The notes: generated from the letters alone by a model not told the origin. A stretch of 64,000 bases of DNA from JBBDMW01 sp040878005 (GCA_040878005.1 JBBDMW010000040.1:1-64000), one strand, 5' to 3'. Positions 34,017 to 42,647 are shown, numbered from the stretch's first letter. Translations and numbers: made by a program.

Positions 34017-34532
34017 TTGGTGTTGATCAGAAAACTGCCCGAGACGTTCCAGCGCTTCGACGACTGGCTGATCCGTGTGCTGAGGGCGCGGTCGGTGCTG
34101 CTCCTGCGCCTATCCATTGGCGCCGTATTCCTCTGGTTCGGCCTCCTCAAGCTCATAGGGCGGAGTCCCGTCGCAGACCTCGTGGCGGATACCGTTCCAT
34201 GGTTCCCGGCGGACTTTTTCGTGCCGTTCCTCGGTGCATGGGAGGCAGCGGTTGGGCTGGGACTCATATTCGCCATCGCCCTGCGTGTGACTCTCCTGTT
34301 CTTTCTCATGCAGATGCTCGGCACCTTCCTGGTATTGGTATTCCGGTGGAACCACGCTTTCCAGGATGGGAATCCGCTACTCCTGACGTTTGAAGGAGAG
34401 TTCATAATCAAGAACCTGGTGTTGATTGCGGGCGGATTGGCAATTGGAAGCACGGTTCAACGCCTCCGTGCCGCCAGCCGGGTAACAACAAAAAGCAGGC
34501 GAGATTCACCTCTTGGCCCTTCGGCCGGCTGA
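34017..34532 (+). CDS. DoxX family membrane protein
   Basis: The 171-residue protein has four membrane helices (VLLLRLSIGAVFLWFGLLKLIG, FFVPFLGAWEAAVGLGLIFAIAL, LLFFLMQMLGTFLVLVF and IIKNLVLIAGGLAIGS). The family's FGLLK and GAWEAAVGLGL signatures are clear. There is no ATG; TTG 34017, GTG 34020 or TTG 34023 could start it, and I report the first. DoxX-type proteins are linked to quinone and sulfur redox or to membrane stress, but the role here is unknown. Confidence 0.82.
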   Translation: MVLIRKLPETFQRFDDWLIRVLRARSVLLLRLSIGAVFLWFGLLKLIGRSPVADLVADTVPWFPADFFVPFLGAWEAAVGLGLIFAIALRVTLLFFLMQMLGTFLVLVFRWNHAFQDGNPLLLTFEGEFIIKNLVLIAGGLAIGSTVQRLRAASRVTTKSRRDSPLGPSAG

Positions 34533-34601
34533 GACGATTCTGCGCCTGCTCACGCGCCATACGGCCAAGTGGCCGGCTGGCTCATCCTGGCCAGTTGTGG
34601 A

Positions 34602-34667
34602 TTACAACAGCAGAATGATGATTATGATGATGAGGATTACCAGAAGTAGCCCGCCACCTATATACAT
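34602..34667 (-). CDS. 21-residue single-helix hydrophobic peptide
   Basis: A tiny frame of 22 codons starts with ATG at 34667 and stops with TAA. It follows AGGGAGG placed 5 nt before the start, the best ribosome binding site in the area. The peptide begins MYIGGG and continues as an unbroken run of Leu, Val and Ile, enough for one membrane helix with no charged residue. Six successive Ile codons use ATC, ATA and ATT, so this is not a simple repeat. It resembles the short hydrophobic stress proteins seen in many bacteria, but I cannot name a family. No gene lies within 60 bp on either side. Confidence 0.65.
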   Translation of the reverse strand: MYIGGGLLLVILIIIIIILLL

Positions 34668-34939
34668 CAGAACCTCCCTGTGAAGTAGCCGCCTGGTTTT
34701 CAGCGATGCGGCGCCGGCTTTGTCCGCAGCGCAGGTCATTGCTCCCGCCGTGCGCCGCGGCTACAGTCTCCAGAATGCCCTGCGCCACGCCCTGCAACAT
34801 CGCCACGCGGAGCTAACTCGCAGGCACGTGAGGGCTACGGCAACACCATCCTTCAGGGTGGGAAAGCCTGGCGGCGGCACCGGTAAGGCCCGTCCACGCG
34901 CTATAACTGGTATTCGCCCGCGCGGTGTACGATGCTTGC

Positions 34940-35521
34940 ATGGCAAGCGAAGCAGAACCACGGTCGGCCGTGAAAGCTGGCGAAGGCGAGGCTGAAGACA
35001 ATCGGCTGGACCTCGCTCCCGGCGAAGACGTGCTGGCTGACATGCACGGGTCAGAAGGCGGGCGGTTCATCCTGACGGACGCCCGGGTGCTTTACACAGG
35101 TGGAGCGAACGACTCGTCTCTTTACGCCTCTGCCCGGTTGAGTGATGTCACCGCGATCGAGGTGTCACGCCGCCCTCGTGACCGGAGAAGCGCCTGGTGG
35201 GGCACTCTTGGGCTGGTCGCAGCGGTCGCAGTCTGGCAGGTCACCCTTCCAGAGGTGGTGGGCACGGTCGCCGGCGTTGTTGTAGGCCTGCTCTCCCTCG
35301 CCCTCCTGGGCGACTACTGGCTCAGGCCGGGAGGCGTCGCTGTCATTGTTCACACAGCCGGAGGCAAAGTTGAAGGTGCGGTGGACGGGGGCCGAATGGC
35401 AGACGCTGAAAAGTTCGTGAAGCGCCTCGAACAGGCAAGGCGTGACACCCATGCGGGCGTCGCAGCCGGATCACCAGAGGCAGCACCTCCGCAGATCAGG
35501 CGAAGCTATCCGGCCATCTGA
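34940..35521 (+). CDS. Membrane protein with PH-like domain, unknown function
   Basis: The 193-residue protein has an acidic N-terminus, then a beta-rich region (EDVLADMHGSEGGRFILTDARVLYTGG, SLYASARLSDVTAIEVSRRP) resembling bacterial PH domains. Two closely spaced membrane helices follow (WWGTLGLVAAVAVWQV and VGTVAGVVVGLLSLALLGDYW), then another strand pair (VAVIVHTAGGKVEGAVDGGRMADAEKFVKRLEQ). The ATG at 34940 lies only 6 nt after a TACGAT that could be a -10 element, so the message may be nearly leaderless. A GTG at 34925 is an alternative start. Confidence 0.7.
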   Translation: MASEAEPRSAVKAGEGEAEDNRLDLAPGEDVLADMHGSEGGRFILTDARVLYTGGANDSSLYASARLSDVTAIEVSRRPRDRRSAWWGTLGLVAAVAVWQVTLPEVVGTVAGVVVGLLSLALLGDYWLRPGGVAVIVHTAGGKVEGAVDGGRMADAEKFVKRLEQARRDTHAGVAAGSPEAAPPQIRRSYPAI

Positions 35522-35534
35522 AGGATAAGCCTGC

Positions 35535-36572
35535 TCAGGCCCCAATCCTCATTCCCGGCACCACATCCAGGTCCCAAGCCGAAGCCAGGCCTTCCCTCAG
35601 CCGCTGAACGCCGCTCATGGCGATCATCGCCCCGTTATCGGTGCAAAGTTGCATCGGTGGTATGGCCACTGGAACCGGTGAGGCATCCAGCAGGCCGGCC
35701 CGCAGTGCGCTGTTGGCCGCCACACCTCCCGCCAGCACGATGCCTTTGCATCCGTGCCTGTCGGCTGCGTCTACCGCCTTGCTCACCAGCACGTCCACCA
35801 CGGAGTCCTGGAACGAACGGGCAAGCGTTGCCACTGTGGATCTGTCCGCACCGTCCGGTGGGGGCGGGTATATGCCCGCCTGCCTCGCCCGCCGTATCAC
35901 CGCCGTTTTCAGGCCGCTGAAGCTGAAGTCATAGGTGTCCCGGATCCATGCGCGGGGGAACGGCTCGGACGGACCTGCCTCGGCTGCCACACGCTGAATT
36001 TCCGGCCCCCCGGGATATCTGAGGCCAAGGACGCGCGCCGCCTTGTCGAACGCCTCGCCGGCAGCATCGTCCCGGGTCTCTCCTATCAACTTGAACCGGC
36101 CGTGGCCAGACATCAGCACCAGCTCGGTGTGCCCGCCAGACACAATAAGACACATCAGGGGAAACCCCGGATCATCCGCCGGGTCAGTGAAACCATCGCT
36201 GCCGTGGTCGATCCACGCGGCATAGATATGGCCTTCCAGGTGGTTGACGCCCACCAGGGGCCTGCCCAGTGACGCCGCAATACCCTTTGCAGCGTTTACT
36301 CCCACGATTAGAGAGCCTGCAAGGCCGGGGCCATGCGTTACGGCCACGGCATCTATGCTTTCCCAGCCTCCCACTGACTTCGCCACCGCTTCCTCAATCA
36401 CGGGCCGGATCTCCACAACGTGCTGGCGCGAAGCCACCTCCGGCACAATGCCACCATAACGCGCGTGGATATCCACCTGGGTGGCAACGACGTTCGACAG
36501 CAGCCGGCCGTGGTCATCGACAACTCCGGCCGCTGTCTCATCACAGGATGTCTCTATGCCAAGCACGTTCAC
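35535..36572 (-). CDS. tsaD: tRNA N6-adenosine threonylcarbamoyltransferase TsaD
   Basis: TsaD transfers threonylcarbamoyl to A37 of ANN-decoding tRNAs. The protein of about 345 residues has VLGIETSCDETAAGVVD, the metal-binding HLEGH (His at about 111 and 115), VSGGHTELVLM, and CTDNGAMIAMSG near the end. The likely start is GTG at 36572, with TTG at 36575 as alternative. It is convergent with the PH-like membrane protein gene. No tsaB, tsaE or tsaC lies in the window. Confidence 0.96.
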   Translation of the reverse strand: MNVLGIETSCDETAAGVVDDHGRLLSNVVATQVDIHARYGGIVPEVASRQHVVEIRPVIEEAVAKSVGGWESIDAVAVTHGPGLAGSLIVGVNAAKGIAASLGRPLVGVNHLEGHIYAAWIDHGSDGFTDPADDPGFPLMCLIVSGGHTELVLMSGHGRFKLIGETRDDAAGEAFDKAARVLGLRYPGGPEIQRVAAEAGPSEPFPRAWIRDTYDFSFSGLKTAVIRRARQAGIYPPPPDGADRSTVATLARSFQDSVVDVLVSKAVDAADRHGCKGIVLAGGVAANSALRAGLLDASPVPVAIPPMQLCTDNGAMIAMSGVQRLREGLASAWDLDVVPGMRIGA

Positions 36573-37228
36573 CAAGTGTCACCAGCCTCAGAAGATTTTT
36601 GATCGTATTGAGAAGGCGGATCGCAAGATCAGTCTATGATACGCGGCCATGCCTGGCGCAAATGACTGCCGCTCCATCAACTTCATAAAGTTCCTTGAAG
36701 GCTCGCCTGGAGAAGAGGCAATCAAATGTGAAGGGTGCCCGCCTGCCATACGCGACGCGTAGTAACAACATGTGAGGAATGTGGGCAGGCCACCGCATCG
36801 TTACAACGCCGGCGAAGACATGATGACTGACCGGCTCATGGCATACGCGCCGCCTATGACACCGTCAGGCGCCGGATTGGCCGGGAGGGGTAGAGCTTCT
36901 ATTCATGGGCATTGTGCGTGCTTCACAGTATTACGCGCCTGCTCAAACTGAATGAATCCTGCTGAACGTATTACCGTTTACTCAGAAAATAGCATTGCCA
37001 TTGGCACAATAAATAACGCAAACACTTTCCCTGTTGGTCAACACTCGATGACCTCTAGCGAGTATGAGCGGAGCCATGTGGTTCACGTCAATGGCAGTGC
37101 AGGTATCACACTCGGTTTGATGGCGAGGTAACATAAGTAAATGCGCGGAGCGGGCCGGCTGAATTAACCCGTGTGGGCGCCTGGTGTAGGCGCAAAACTT
37201 TTATTTCAGGTCGTCGTCAAGAGAGGTT
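36573..37228. other. Long intergenic region with small open frames only
   Basis: About 656 bp between tsaD and the zinc-ribbon gene. The part from 36940 to 37140 is clearly richer in A/T than the surrounding genome. It holds a 37-codon frame at 36649-36762 and a 59-codon frame at 36952-37131, neither with a good ribosome binding site. I see no terminator-like hairpin, RNA gene or repeat. Confidence 0.5.
36649..36762 (+). CDS. Candidate 37-residue Cys-containing peptide
   Basis: A short frame from ATG at 36649 to TAG encodes a peptide with one Cys at position 7 and a CEGC pair at 27-30, which could bind metal. It has no clear ribosome binding site and could be chance. Reported because another small zinc-ribbon protein is encoded 470 bp downstream in the same direction. 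Confidence 0.22.
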   Translation: MPGANDCRSINFIKFLEGSPGEEAIKCEGCPPAIRDA

Positions 37229-37447
37229 GTGTTGGAGCAATTCACCTGGCCGGAATGCAAATCATGTAGTGACGGCGTGCTGGTCCCGCTTTCTGACTTT
37301 GGAGGACAGGGCGCAGCTGTCCACTACAAAGCCTGGGTCTGCACAAGCCCCGACTGCGGATTCAATATCAAGATTCGCAATGGCGAAGTCCACTTGAATG
37401 AGCCCATCGTGGCCGGTGTAGGCTACCGTGCACGGGAGCGCGCCTGA
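37229..37447 (+). CDS. Small zinc-ribbon protein of unknown function
   Basis: The 72-residue product starts at GTG, with AAGAGAGG 4 nt upstream. It has a CKSC knuckle near residue 10 and a CTSPDC knuckle near residue 38, a classic zinc ribbon of C-x2-C and C-x4-C. Short beta strands (FNIKIRNGEVHL) follow. It probably binds one zinc and may contact nucleic acid or protein. The sortase gene follows 56 nt later on the same strand. Confidence 0.72.
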   Translation: MLEQFTWPECKSCSDGVLVPLSDFGGQGAAVHYKAWVCTSPDCGFNIKIRNGEVHLNEPIVAGVGYRARERA

Positions 37448-37503
37448 GCGCTCTGCCGATCTTGACGGGCCCTCCGTCATCTGCCTGACCAGGAATCACA
37501 TCA

Positions 37504-38370
37504 ATGGGCCGATCCAAGGCCATGACGCCGCCAGGTGCGCCGGGCGGCTCATGGCTCATGCGAATATTCGCCGGGGCGTCCATAGCCGCCGGGTTGATAA
37601 TCTTGGTGGCTGTGGCCTGGTACGGGTACGCCCGCGTGCGATCGGGCAGCGACGCAGACAGGTTCAATGCCAACGTGCCGGCGAACGACCTTGGCGCATG
37701 GGTGGGGGATGTAGCGCCCACACCTGCCGGTGGTACGCCCGAACCGGCAGATGGCAGGGATGACGAAGCTTTGCGCTTTGCGTCCCTGTACCCGGGCGAC
37801 CGCACCAATCCAAAATACTGGGGCGCACCACTTTGGGCTGGGTCCACCCCGTTCGGTGGGTCAGGACTGCCTGACGGGTTCGAGCCGGTATCGTCTCTGG
37901 ACGTCTCTCTCGCCGAATACTGGGACGCACCGGCCAGGCGGATTCGCATACCCGCGATAGGTCTCGATTCCAGCACCCGCGAGCTCGCGCTCCTCGACAT
38001 CGGTGACCAACAGCAGTACGAGACCCCGAACAACACTGTGGGGCATATACCGGACACAGCGCAGCCGGGCCAGGCGTCGAATGGCTGGTACTTCGGCCAC
38101 CTTGAAAGCTTTGTGCAGGGTGAGGGGAGCGTGTTCCGCCGGTTGCCGGAGATAGCAGACCTGGCGCTGACTGATCCGGTGGACATATTCATCCACACCG
38201 CCGACGTCGAGTACATGTACCGCGTAACTGGCACTAAGCTTGTCCACCAGGATGACCTGACCCTGACGACGACACCAGACGCCCAGATCACCCTCTGCAC
38301 GTGCTGGCCCCGCGGTGCGTACGATCACCGTGTGCTTGTCCATGCGCAACTCATGGCCATTAAACGGTAG
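37504..38370 (+). CDS. Sortase family transpeptidase
   Basis: The 288-residue protein has one N-terminal membrane helix (IFAGASIAAGLIILVAVAWYGY) and an extracytoplasmic catalytic domain. The triad is His in WYFGHLES, Cys in TLCTCWP and Arg in DHRVLVHA. A Gly/Pro/Asp linker of about 100 residues separates helix and domain. Sortases link surface proteins to cell-envelope polymers or pilins. No LPxTG-type substrate lies in the window, so it may act on proteins encoded elsewhere. Class assignment (E or F-like) is uncertain. Confidence 0.88.
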   Translation: MGRSKAMTPPGAPGGSWLMRIFAGASIAAGLIILVAVAWYGYARVRSGSDADRFNANVPANDLGAWVGDVAPTPAGGTPEPADGRDDEALRFASLYPGDRTNPKYWGAPLWAGSTPFGGSGLPDGFEPVSSLDVSLAEYWDAPARRIRIPAIGLDSSTRELALLDIGDQQQYETPNNTVGHIPDTAQPGQASNGWYFGHLESFVQGEGSVFRRLPEIADLALTDPVDIFIHTADVEYMYRVTGTKLVHQDDLTLTTTPDAQITLCTCWPRGAYDHRVLVHAQLMAIKR

Positions 38371-38493
38371 CCGCGCTTTGACTCTGCATTCGACACACGG
38401 CTAAAATCAGCGCAATTGTGAACCATTTCTCAATCCACGTTCCCCCAGCCGGCGTAGCGCCGTACCCCCGCCTCAGGCGATAATCTACCTGAC

Positions 38494-39486
38494 ATGACAT
38501 CGACTACTCGCTCCGGTTTCGCACGCATGGCGGCATATTCGCCTGACAGGGTGTTGATCGCACTGCTGATAGCCTCGGTCATTGGCGCCATCCTCCAGAT
38601 CACGCTGGGAGGTGTGGTGCGGGTCACCGGCTCAGGTGACGGCTGCCCGGACTGGCCGCTGTGCTACGGCCGCCTGATCCCGCCATTCGAGTACCACGCT
38701 CTGCTGGAGTGGAGCCACCGGACCGTGGGCTCACTCGTAGGCATAGTGATCATCGCCGCCACGGCCCGCGCATGGTTTAGGCTGCCGCGTGATATGACCG
38801 TGGTTCGTCTCACCGCTGCCGCACTCATCCTCATCGCAATTGTCGGCGGCATAGGCGGAGCCGTTGTCCTGAATGAATTGGATCCCGCTCTAAGAACGCT
38901 TCACCTGGCACTTGCTGAGATGGTTGTGCTCCTGCTGGTATTCGCACTGGTGGCGGTAATACATCGTCCGGTTGGACAGTCCGGGGCCAACGGCGGTCCA
39001 CTGGCCACCGGAGCGCGCGGAGAATCATGGCAGGGGCCGACTTTGAAGATTGCAGTGTTCGGTGCAGTCGCGATCCTGGTGGCGCTGCTCTCTGGTTCCT
39101 ATACCGTATGGCGAGAGGCTGGCGCCGTCTGCTCTACATGGCCGCTGTGCGGAGGACCACTGATACCGCAGTGGGAGCTCACGTGGATTCACATGGCCCA
39201 CAGGGCGCTCTCTGGCGCAGCCGTGGTGGTTGTTTTATGGGCGGCGCACCGCGCATATCGACTCCCGGGCGCGCCAGCGACGCTTCGCTGGGCATCACTT
39301 GCGGTGCTGGCGTTGGCCGTAACGCAAATATTCGTGGGCGCCCTGAATCCATGGACAAACTTCACCGAGTGGGCACGTGCACTGCATCTGAGCCTTGCCA
39401 CCCTCACATGGGTTGGCATGCTTTTCATCGTCGCCCTCATCCGTCGCCCAATTCCATGGCGAATGGCGGTGCGAAACTATGATTGA
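38494..39486 (+). CDS. ctaA: Heme A synthase CtaA (COX15 family)
   Basis: CtaA oxidises heme O to heme A for cytochrome c oxidase. The 330-residue protein has eight membrane helices in two homologous halves. Each half has a conserved Cys pair (CPDWPLCYG and CSTWPLCGG). The His ligands appear in EWSHRTVGS, LHLALAEM, IHMAHRALSG and LHLSLATL. It overlaps ctaB by 8 nt. GATAAT at 38479-38484, only 9 nt before the ATG, suggests a nearly leaderless message. The organism therefore probably makes an aa3-type oxidase, although no cox genes are in this window. Confidence 0.95.
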   Translation: MTSTTRSGFARMAAYSPDRVLIALLIASVIGAILQITLGGVVRVTGSGDGCPDWPLCYGRLIPPFEYHALLEWSHRTVGSLVGIVIIAATARAWFRLPRDMTVVRLTAAALILIAIVGGIGGAVVLNELDPALRTLHLALAEMVVLLLVFALVAVIHRPVGQSGANGGPLATGARGESWQGPTLKIAVFGAVAILVALLSGSYTVWREAGAVCSTWPLCGGPLIPQWELTWIHMAHRALSGAAVVVVLWAAHRAYRLPGAPATLRWASLAVLALAVTQIFVGALNPWTNFTEWARALHLSLATLTWVGMLFIVALIRRPIPWRMAVRNYD

Positions 39487-40378
39487 CGCAGGCCGGGTAC
39501 CGCAACTCACTTTCCGTGAAGTGGTCAGCGACTACGTCGCCCTCACCAAGCCGCGCATCATGAGCCTGCTCCTGGTAACGGCCCTTACCGGCGCAGTGCT
39601 CGCGGCAAATGGCATGCCGCCCGTAGTCCTGCTGGTGTCCGTCCTACTCGGTGGCGCCATGGCATCTGGCGGCGCAAGCGCACTGAATCACTGGTTCGAG
39701 ATTGACGTCGACCGTCGCATGGGCCGCACCAAGCAGCGGCCGGTGGCAATGGGCCGCATCCCGCCAAGGAACGCCCTGTACTTCGGGCTGGCCCTGAACG
39801 CAGGCGCCTTCGTCGTACTGGCTCTTGGAGCGAACGTGCTCGCTGCTGGATTGGCGATGGTCGGAACGCTGCTTTACTTCTTCCTGTACACGGTCTGGTT
39901 GAAGCGGTCGACGACCCACAACATAGTCATCGGCGGTGCGGCCGGCGCCATGCCGCCGCTGGTTGGGTGGGCCGCGGTTACGGGCACCCTGGACCTCCCG
40001 GCGTGGTACCTGTTTGCCATCATATTTTTCTGGACGCCGCCTCACTTCTGGGCGCTGGCAATAATGATCAAGGACGACTACGCCAGGGCTGACATCCCAA
40101 TGCTCCCCGTGATCGAAGGCGAGGCCAGGACCCGCGTGTCCATCATGCTCTACTCGCTCTTGCTGAGTGCGCTGTCCGTGCTGTTCGTCACTGCAACCCC
40201 GGCACTTGGCACGATCTATGTGGCTGGGGCATCAGTACTCAGCCTCATACTCATCTGGTATGCCTTCAAACTGTTGCGGATAAAAACCAGGAACGCAGCG
40301 TGGGCTCTGTACCGCTTCTCGCTACTCTACCTGGCGTTGCTGTTTCTCTTCGTAATGGTGGACGGCAGCATCGCCTGA
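39479..40378 (+). CDS. ctaB: Protoheme IX farnesyltransferase CtaB
   Basis: This UbiA-family prenyltransferase makes heme O from heme b. The 299-residue protein has the family motif GGASALNHWFEIDVDRRMGRTKQRP, where the Asp residues bind Mg-diphosphate, and the second conserved block KRSTTHNIVIGGAAGAMPPLVGWAA. FFWTPPHFWALAIMIKDDYARADIPMLP is diagnostic for CtaB/CyoE. The ATG at 39479 overlaps the end of ctaA, so the two are coupled. Confidence 0.96.
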   Translation: MIDAGRVPQLTFREVVSDYVALTKPRIMSLLLVTALTGAVLAANGMPPVVLLVSVLLGGAMASGGASALNHWFEIDVDRRMGRTKQRPVAMGRIPPRNALYFGLALNAGAFVVLALGANVLAAGLAMVGTLLYFFLYTVWLKRSTTHNIVIGGAAGAMPPLVGWAAVTGTLDLPAWYLFAIIFFWTPPHFWALAIMIKDDYARADIPMLPVIEGEARTRVSIMLYSLLLSALSVLFVTATPALGTIYVAGASVLSLILIWYAFKLLRIKTRNAAWALYRFSLLYLALLFLFVMVDGSIA

Positions 40379-40386
40379 AGCCTCAT

Positions 40387-41352
40387 ATGTGGAGGCGGAA
40401 TCCTGACCGATCCATGCTGAACAGCCGGCTCCGGGTGGCCGCAGCCACCGTAACCGTGAGCGCAGGGATCTATGCCGCTCTCGCTGCCGCTATGGCCACT
40501 GGCCTGCTGCGCACTCGCCGTATCATGGCGGCCGACACGCCGGCGGCCGTGGGCCTCGAATACCGTTCCGTAACCTTCCCGAGCCGACACCATTCAACTG
40601 CGCTGTGCGGGTGGCTGGTAAAACCTCCCGCCCGGGCAGACGATGGTGACAACGCTCCGAGTCCGCGTTGGGTGGTAATGGTCCACGGCTTCGGAGCAAA
40701 CAGGACTGACCCCATGGCCGGGGCGCTTGGGTTGGCCAAAGACCTGCATGCCCGAGGCTACGGCCTGTTAATGTTTGACCTGCGCGGGTGCGGTGAGTCC
40801 GGCGGCACGGCGGGCTCGGCAGGGTTCTACGAGCACCTGGACCTTCTTGGCGCACTCGACTTCCTGGAAAGCACAGGCGTCGACCGCTCTCACATGGGCG
40901 TGATCGGGTTTTCACTCGGCGGAGCAGTGGCCCTCATGGCATGCGCCACACCAGGAGTGGCCGGGGCAGTAGTAGCCGATAGTGCGTTCGCCGACCTGTG
41001 GATGATCATCAGGGATTCAACGCCACGGCTTGACCGGCCCATGGCACTCGTGAATCCCGGCGTCAGGATTCTGGCGCGACTCCTGTACGGGATAGACATG
41101 AATCGCGTGTCTCCAGCGCAGTCAGTGGCATCATCCAGTACACCAGTGATGATCATTCACGGCGGCTCAGACCTGCTAGTGCCAGTGGAACATGCCCGGG
41201 TGCTGGGCCGGGCTCTGCGTCCAGGGAGCGGATCATCCGGGGGCGTATGGATTGTTCCCGGTGCGGCGCACGTACAGTCCTACAGAACCAGCCCCGCAAC
41301 CTATGTGTCGAGGGTGACCCAGTTCTTCGAGCAGACGCTATCAGATGATTGA
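40387..41352 (+). CDS. Alpha/beta hydrolase, membrane-anchored
   Basis: The protein of about 321 residues has an N-terminal hydrophobic segment (LRVAAATVTVSAGIYAALAAAMA). The hydrolase fold follows: VVMVHGFGANRTDPM (oxyanion), GFSLGGAVALM (nucleophile Ser), HGGSDLLVPVEHA (Asp) and PGAAHVQSY (His). It begins 8 nt after ctaB, so it is probably in the same operon. Starts at 40387 or 40414 are both possible. The substrate is unknown; similar YqkD/FrsA-like enzymes are often annotated simply as hydrolases. Confidence 0.82.
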   Translation: MWRRNPDRSMLNSRLRVAAATVTVSAGIYAALAAAMATGLLRTRRIMAADTPAAVGLEYRSVTFPSRHHSTALCGWLVKPPARADDGDNAPSPRWVVMVHGFGANRTDPMAGALGLAKDLHARGYGLLMFDLRGCGESGGTAGSAGFYEHLDLLGALDFLESTGVDRSHMGVIGFSLGGAVALMACATPGVAGAVVADSAFADLWMIIRDSTPRLDRPMALVNPGVRILARLLYGIDMNRVSPAQSVASSSTPVMIIHGGSDLLVPVEHARVLGRALRPGSGSSGGVWIVPGAAHVQSYRTSPATYVSRVTQFFEQTLSDD

Positions 41353-41419
41353 TAGCGTCCATAACGGCATTCCGCTCCAGCCAGATTGGAACCAGTTGAC
41401 CCAGGAACTGGGCACGAAC

Positions 41420-41782
41420 CTAGGCGGCTGTGAGTGAAGCCTTGACAGTACTCACTACTTCGGCGAACGCTGCCGGCTCTCGCACGGCAAGGTCTGAAAG
41501 GGACTTGCGGTCCAGGCCCACGCCAGCCACCTTCATGCCGTGAATCAGTTCACGGTACGTGATGCCGTTTGCCCTCGCCGCTGCGTTGATGCGCACAATG
41601 GCGAGCGACCTGTTCTGCCGCTTCTTCAGCTTGCGGTGCTCCGTTGAGTACGCCATGGCGTGGAGCAGCGACTCATGGGCGATCTTGTATCGCCTGTTAC
41701 GTGATCCGCGATGCCCACGGACAGCCTGCAAAACAGACTTGTGCCGCCGCCGCGCCTTGATACCGCCTTTTGCCCTTGGCAA
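41420..41782 (-). CDS. rplT: 50S ribosomal protein L20
   Basis: L20 helps assemble the large ribosomal subunit and, in other bacteria, represses its own operon. The 120-residue protein has the expected basic N-terminus (MPRAKGGIKARRRHKSVLQA) and the globular C-terminus with ANGITYRELIHGMKVAGVGLDRKSLSDLA. It is the last gene of infC-rpmI-rplT, 83 nt after rpmI. Confidence 0.98.
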   Translation of the reverse strand: MPRAKGGIKARRRHKSVLQAVRGHRGSRNRRYKIAHESLLHAMAYSTEHRKLKKRQNRSLAIVRINAAARANGITYRELIHGMKVAGVGLDRKSLSDLAVREPAAFAEVVSTVKASLTAA

Positions 41783-41865
41783 CTCACCGTCTCCTGCTGC
41801 CGAACGCGCTCAAAAAAGAGCCTGAACCTGAAATAATAATCACTGGACCCGGAGCAACCCCGGGA

Positions 41866-42072
41866 TTAGCGGCGAGCCCCGCCGAGCGCATGCTTGATCC
41901 GACGTGAAAAAGCTGGCGAATCCAGCTCCACCTTGGAGCCGAACAGCCGCTTAACGCGCGGCGCCTTGTTGCGGCGCAGGTGACTCTTGGGCCCCTTCGT
42001 CCGCAGAACCTTGCCCGTGGCGCTTATGTGAAAGCGTCGCCGCGCACCCTTGTGCGTCTTGATCTTTGGCAT
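41866..42072 (-). CDS. rpmI: 50S ribosomal protein L35
   Basis: The 68-residue protein is strongly basic and matches L35 (MPKIKTHKGARRRFHISATG, then HLRRNKAPRVKRLFGSK). Its ATG shares one base with the infC stop as TAATG, so translation is coupled to infC. Family and operon position are both standard. Confidence 0.98.
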   Translation of the reverse strand: MPKIKTHKGARRRFHISATGKVLRTKGPKSHLRRNKAPRVKRLFGSKVELDSPAFSRRIKHALGGARR

Positions 42073-42647
42073 TAACCGTTGTCGCCTTCTTTGGCGGCGC
42101 CCACTTTCTGCTGTGGCGCCGTTTGTCCCGGCTGCTGTGCCGGTGACAGCAAAATACTCAATGCACGAGCTTCCATCGATGGGGCACGCTCAAGCTTCGC
42201 TTCGCCTGCCACGCCCTCAGCTATGCGGCGCAGCACTTTCATCGCGATCTCCGGGTGCGTTTGCTCACGTCCCCTGAAAATCACCGCCACCCTCACCTTG
42301 GCCCCATCTTCAAGCAACCGCTTCACTACTCGGATCCTGGCCTGCAGGTCATGTTCAGAGATTCTTGGCCGCATGCGCACCTCGCGCAGTTCCGTGCGGC
42401 CCTTGCTGGCCTTCTTCGCTTCCTTGGCCTTCTTGGCCTGGATGAACTTGAAGCGGCCGTAGTCCAGCAGGCGGCACACAGGCGGCGACTGGTTGGGCGC
42501 CACCTCGACCAGGTCCAGCCCCTCTTCTTCAGCAAGCTGAAGTGCTTCATCGGTCGACATTACGACCGATTCGTTGGATTCTTCGCCCCGGATAACCCGG
42601 ACCATCGGGGCCCGAATCCGTCGGTTTACCCTGTAATCTCTCGCTAT
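42072..42647 (-). CDS. infC: Translation initiation factor IF-3, predicted AUA start
   Basis: IF-3 keeps the 30S subunit free and checks start codons. The protein has the N-domain (ALQLAEEEGLDLVEVAPNQSPPVCRLLDYGRFKF) and C-domain (VRMRPRISEHDLQARI, VIFRGREQTHPEIAMKVLRRI). The first ATG (42605) would delete the conserved ARDYRVNRRIRAP. No ATG, GTG or TTG precedes it in frame before a stop. The AUA at 42647-42645 is 8 nt after AGGGAG and gives a 191-residue protein that aligns fully. Rare start codons on infC are known elsewhere (AUU in E. coli) and allow IF-3 to repress its own synthesis. Confidence 0.93.
   Translation of the reverse strand: MARDYRVNRRIRAPMVRVIRGEESNESVVMSTDEALQLAEEEGLDLVEVAPNQSPPVCRLLDYGRFKFIQAKKAKEAKKASKGRTELREVRMRPRISEHDLQARIRVVKRLLEDGAKVRVAVIFRGREQTHPEIAMKVLRRIAEGVAGEAKLERAPSMEARALSILLSPAQQPGQTAPQQKVGAAKEGDNG

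Noticed and set aside
36952..37131. A 59-codon open frame (MNPAERITVY...) in the A/T-richer gap
   Set aside because: No ribosome binding site ahead of its ATG and no recognisable family; kept only as part of a finding.
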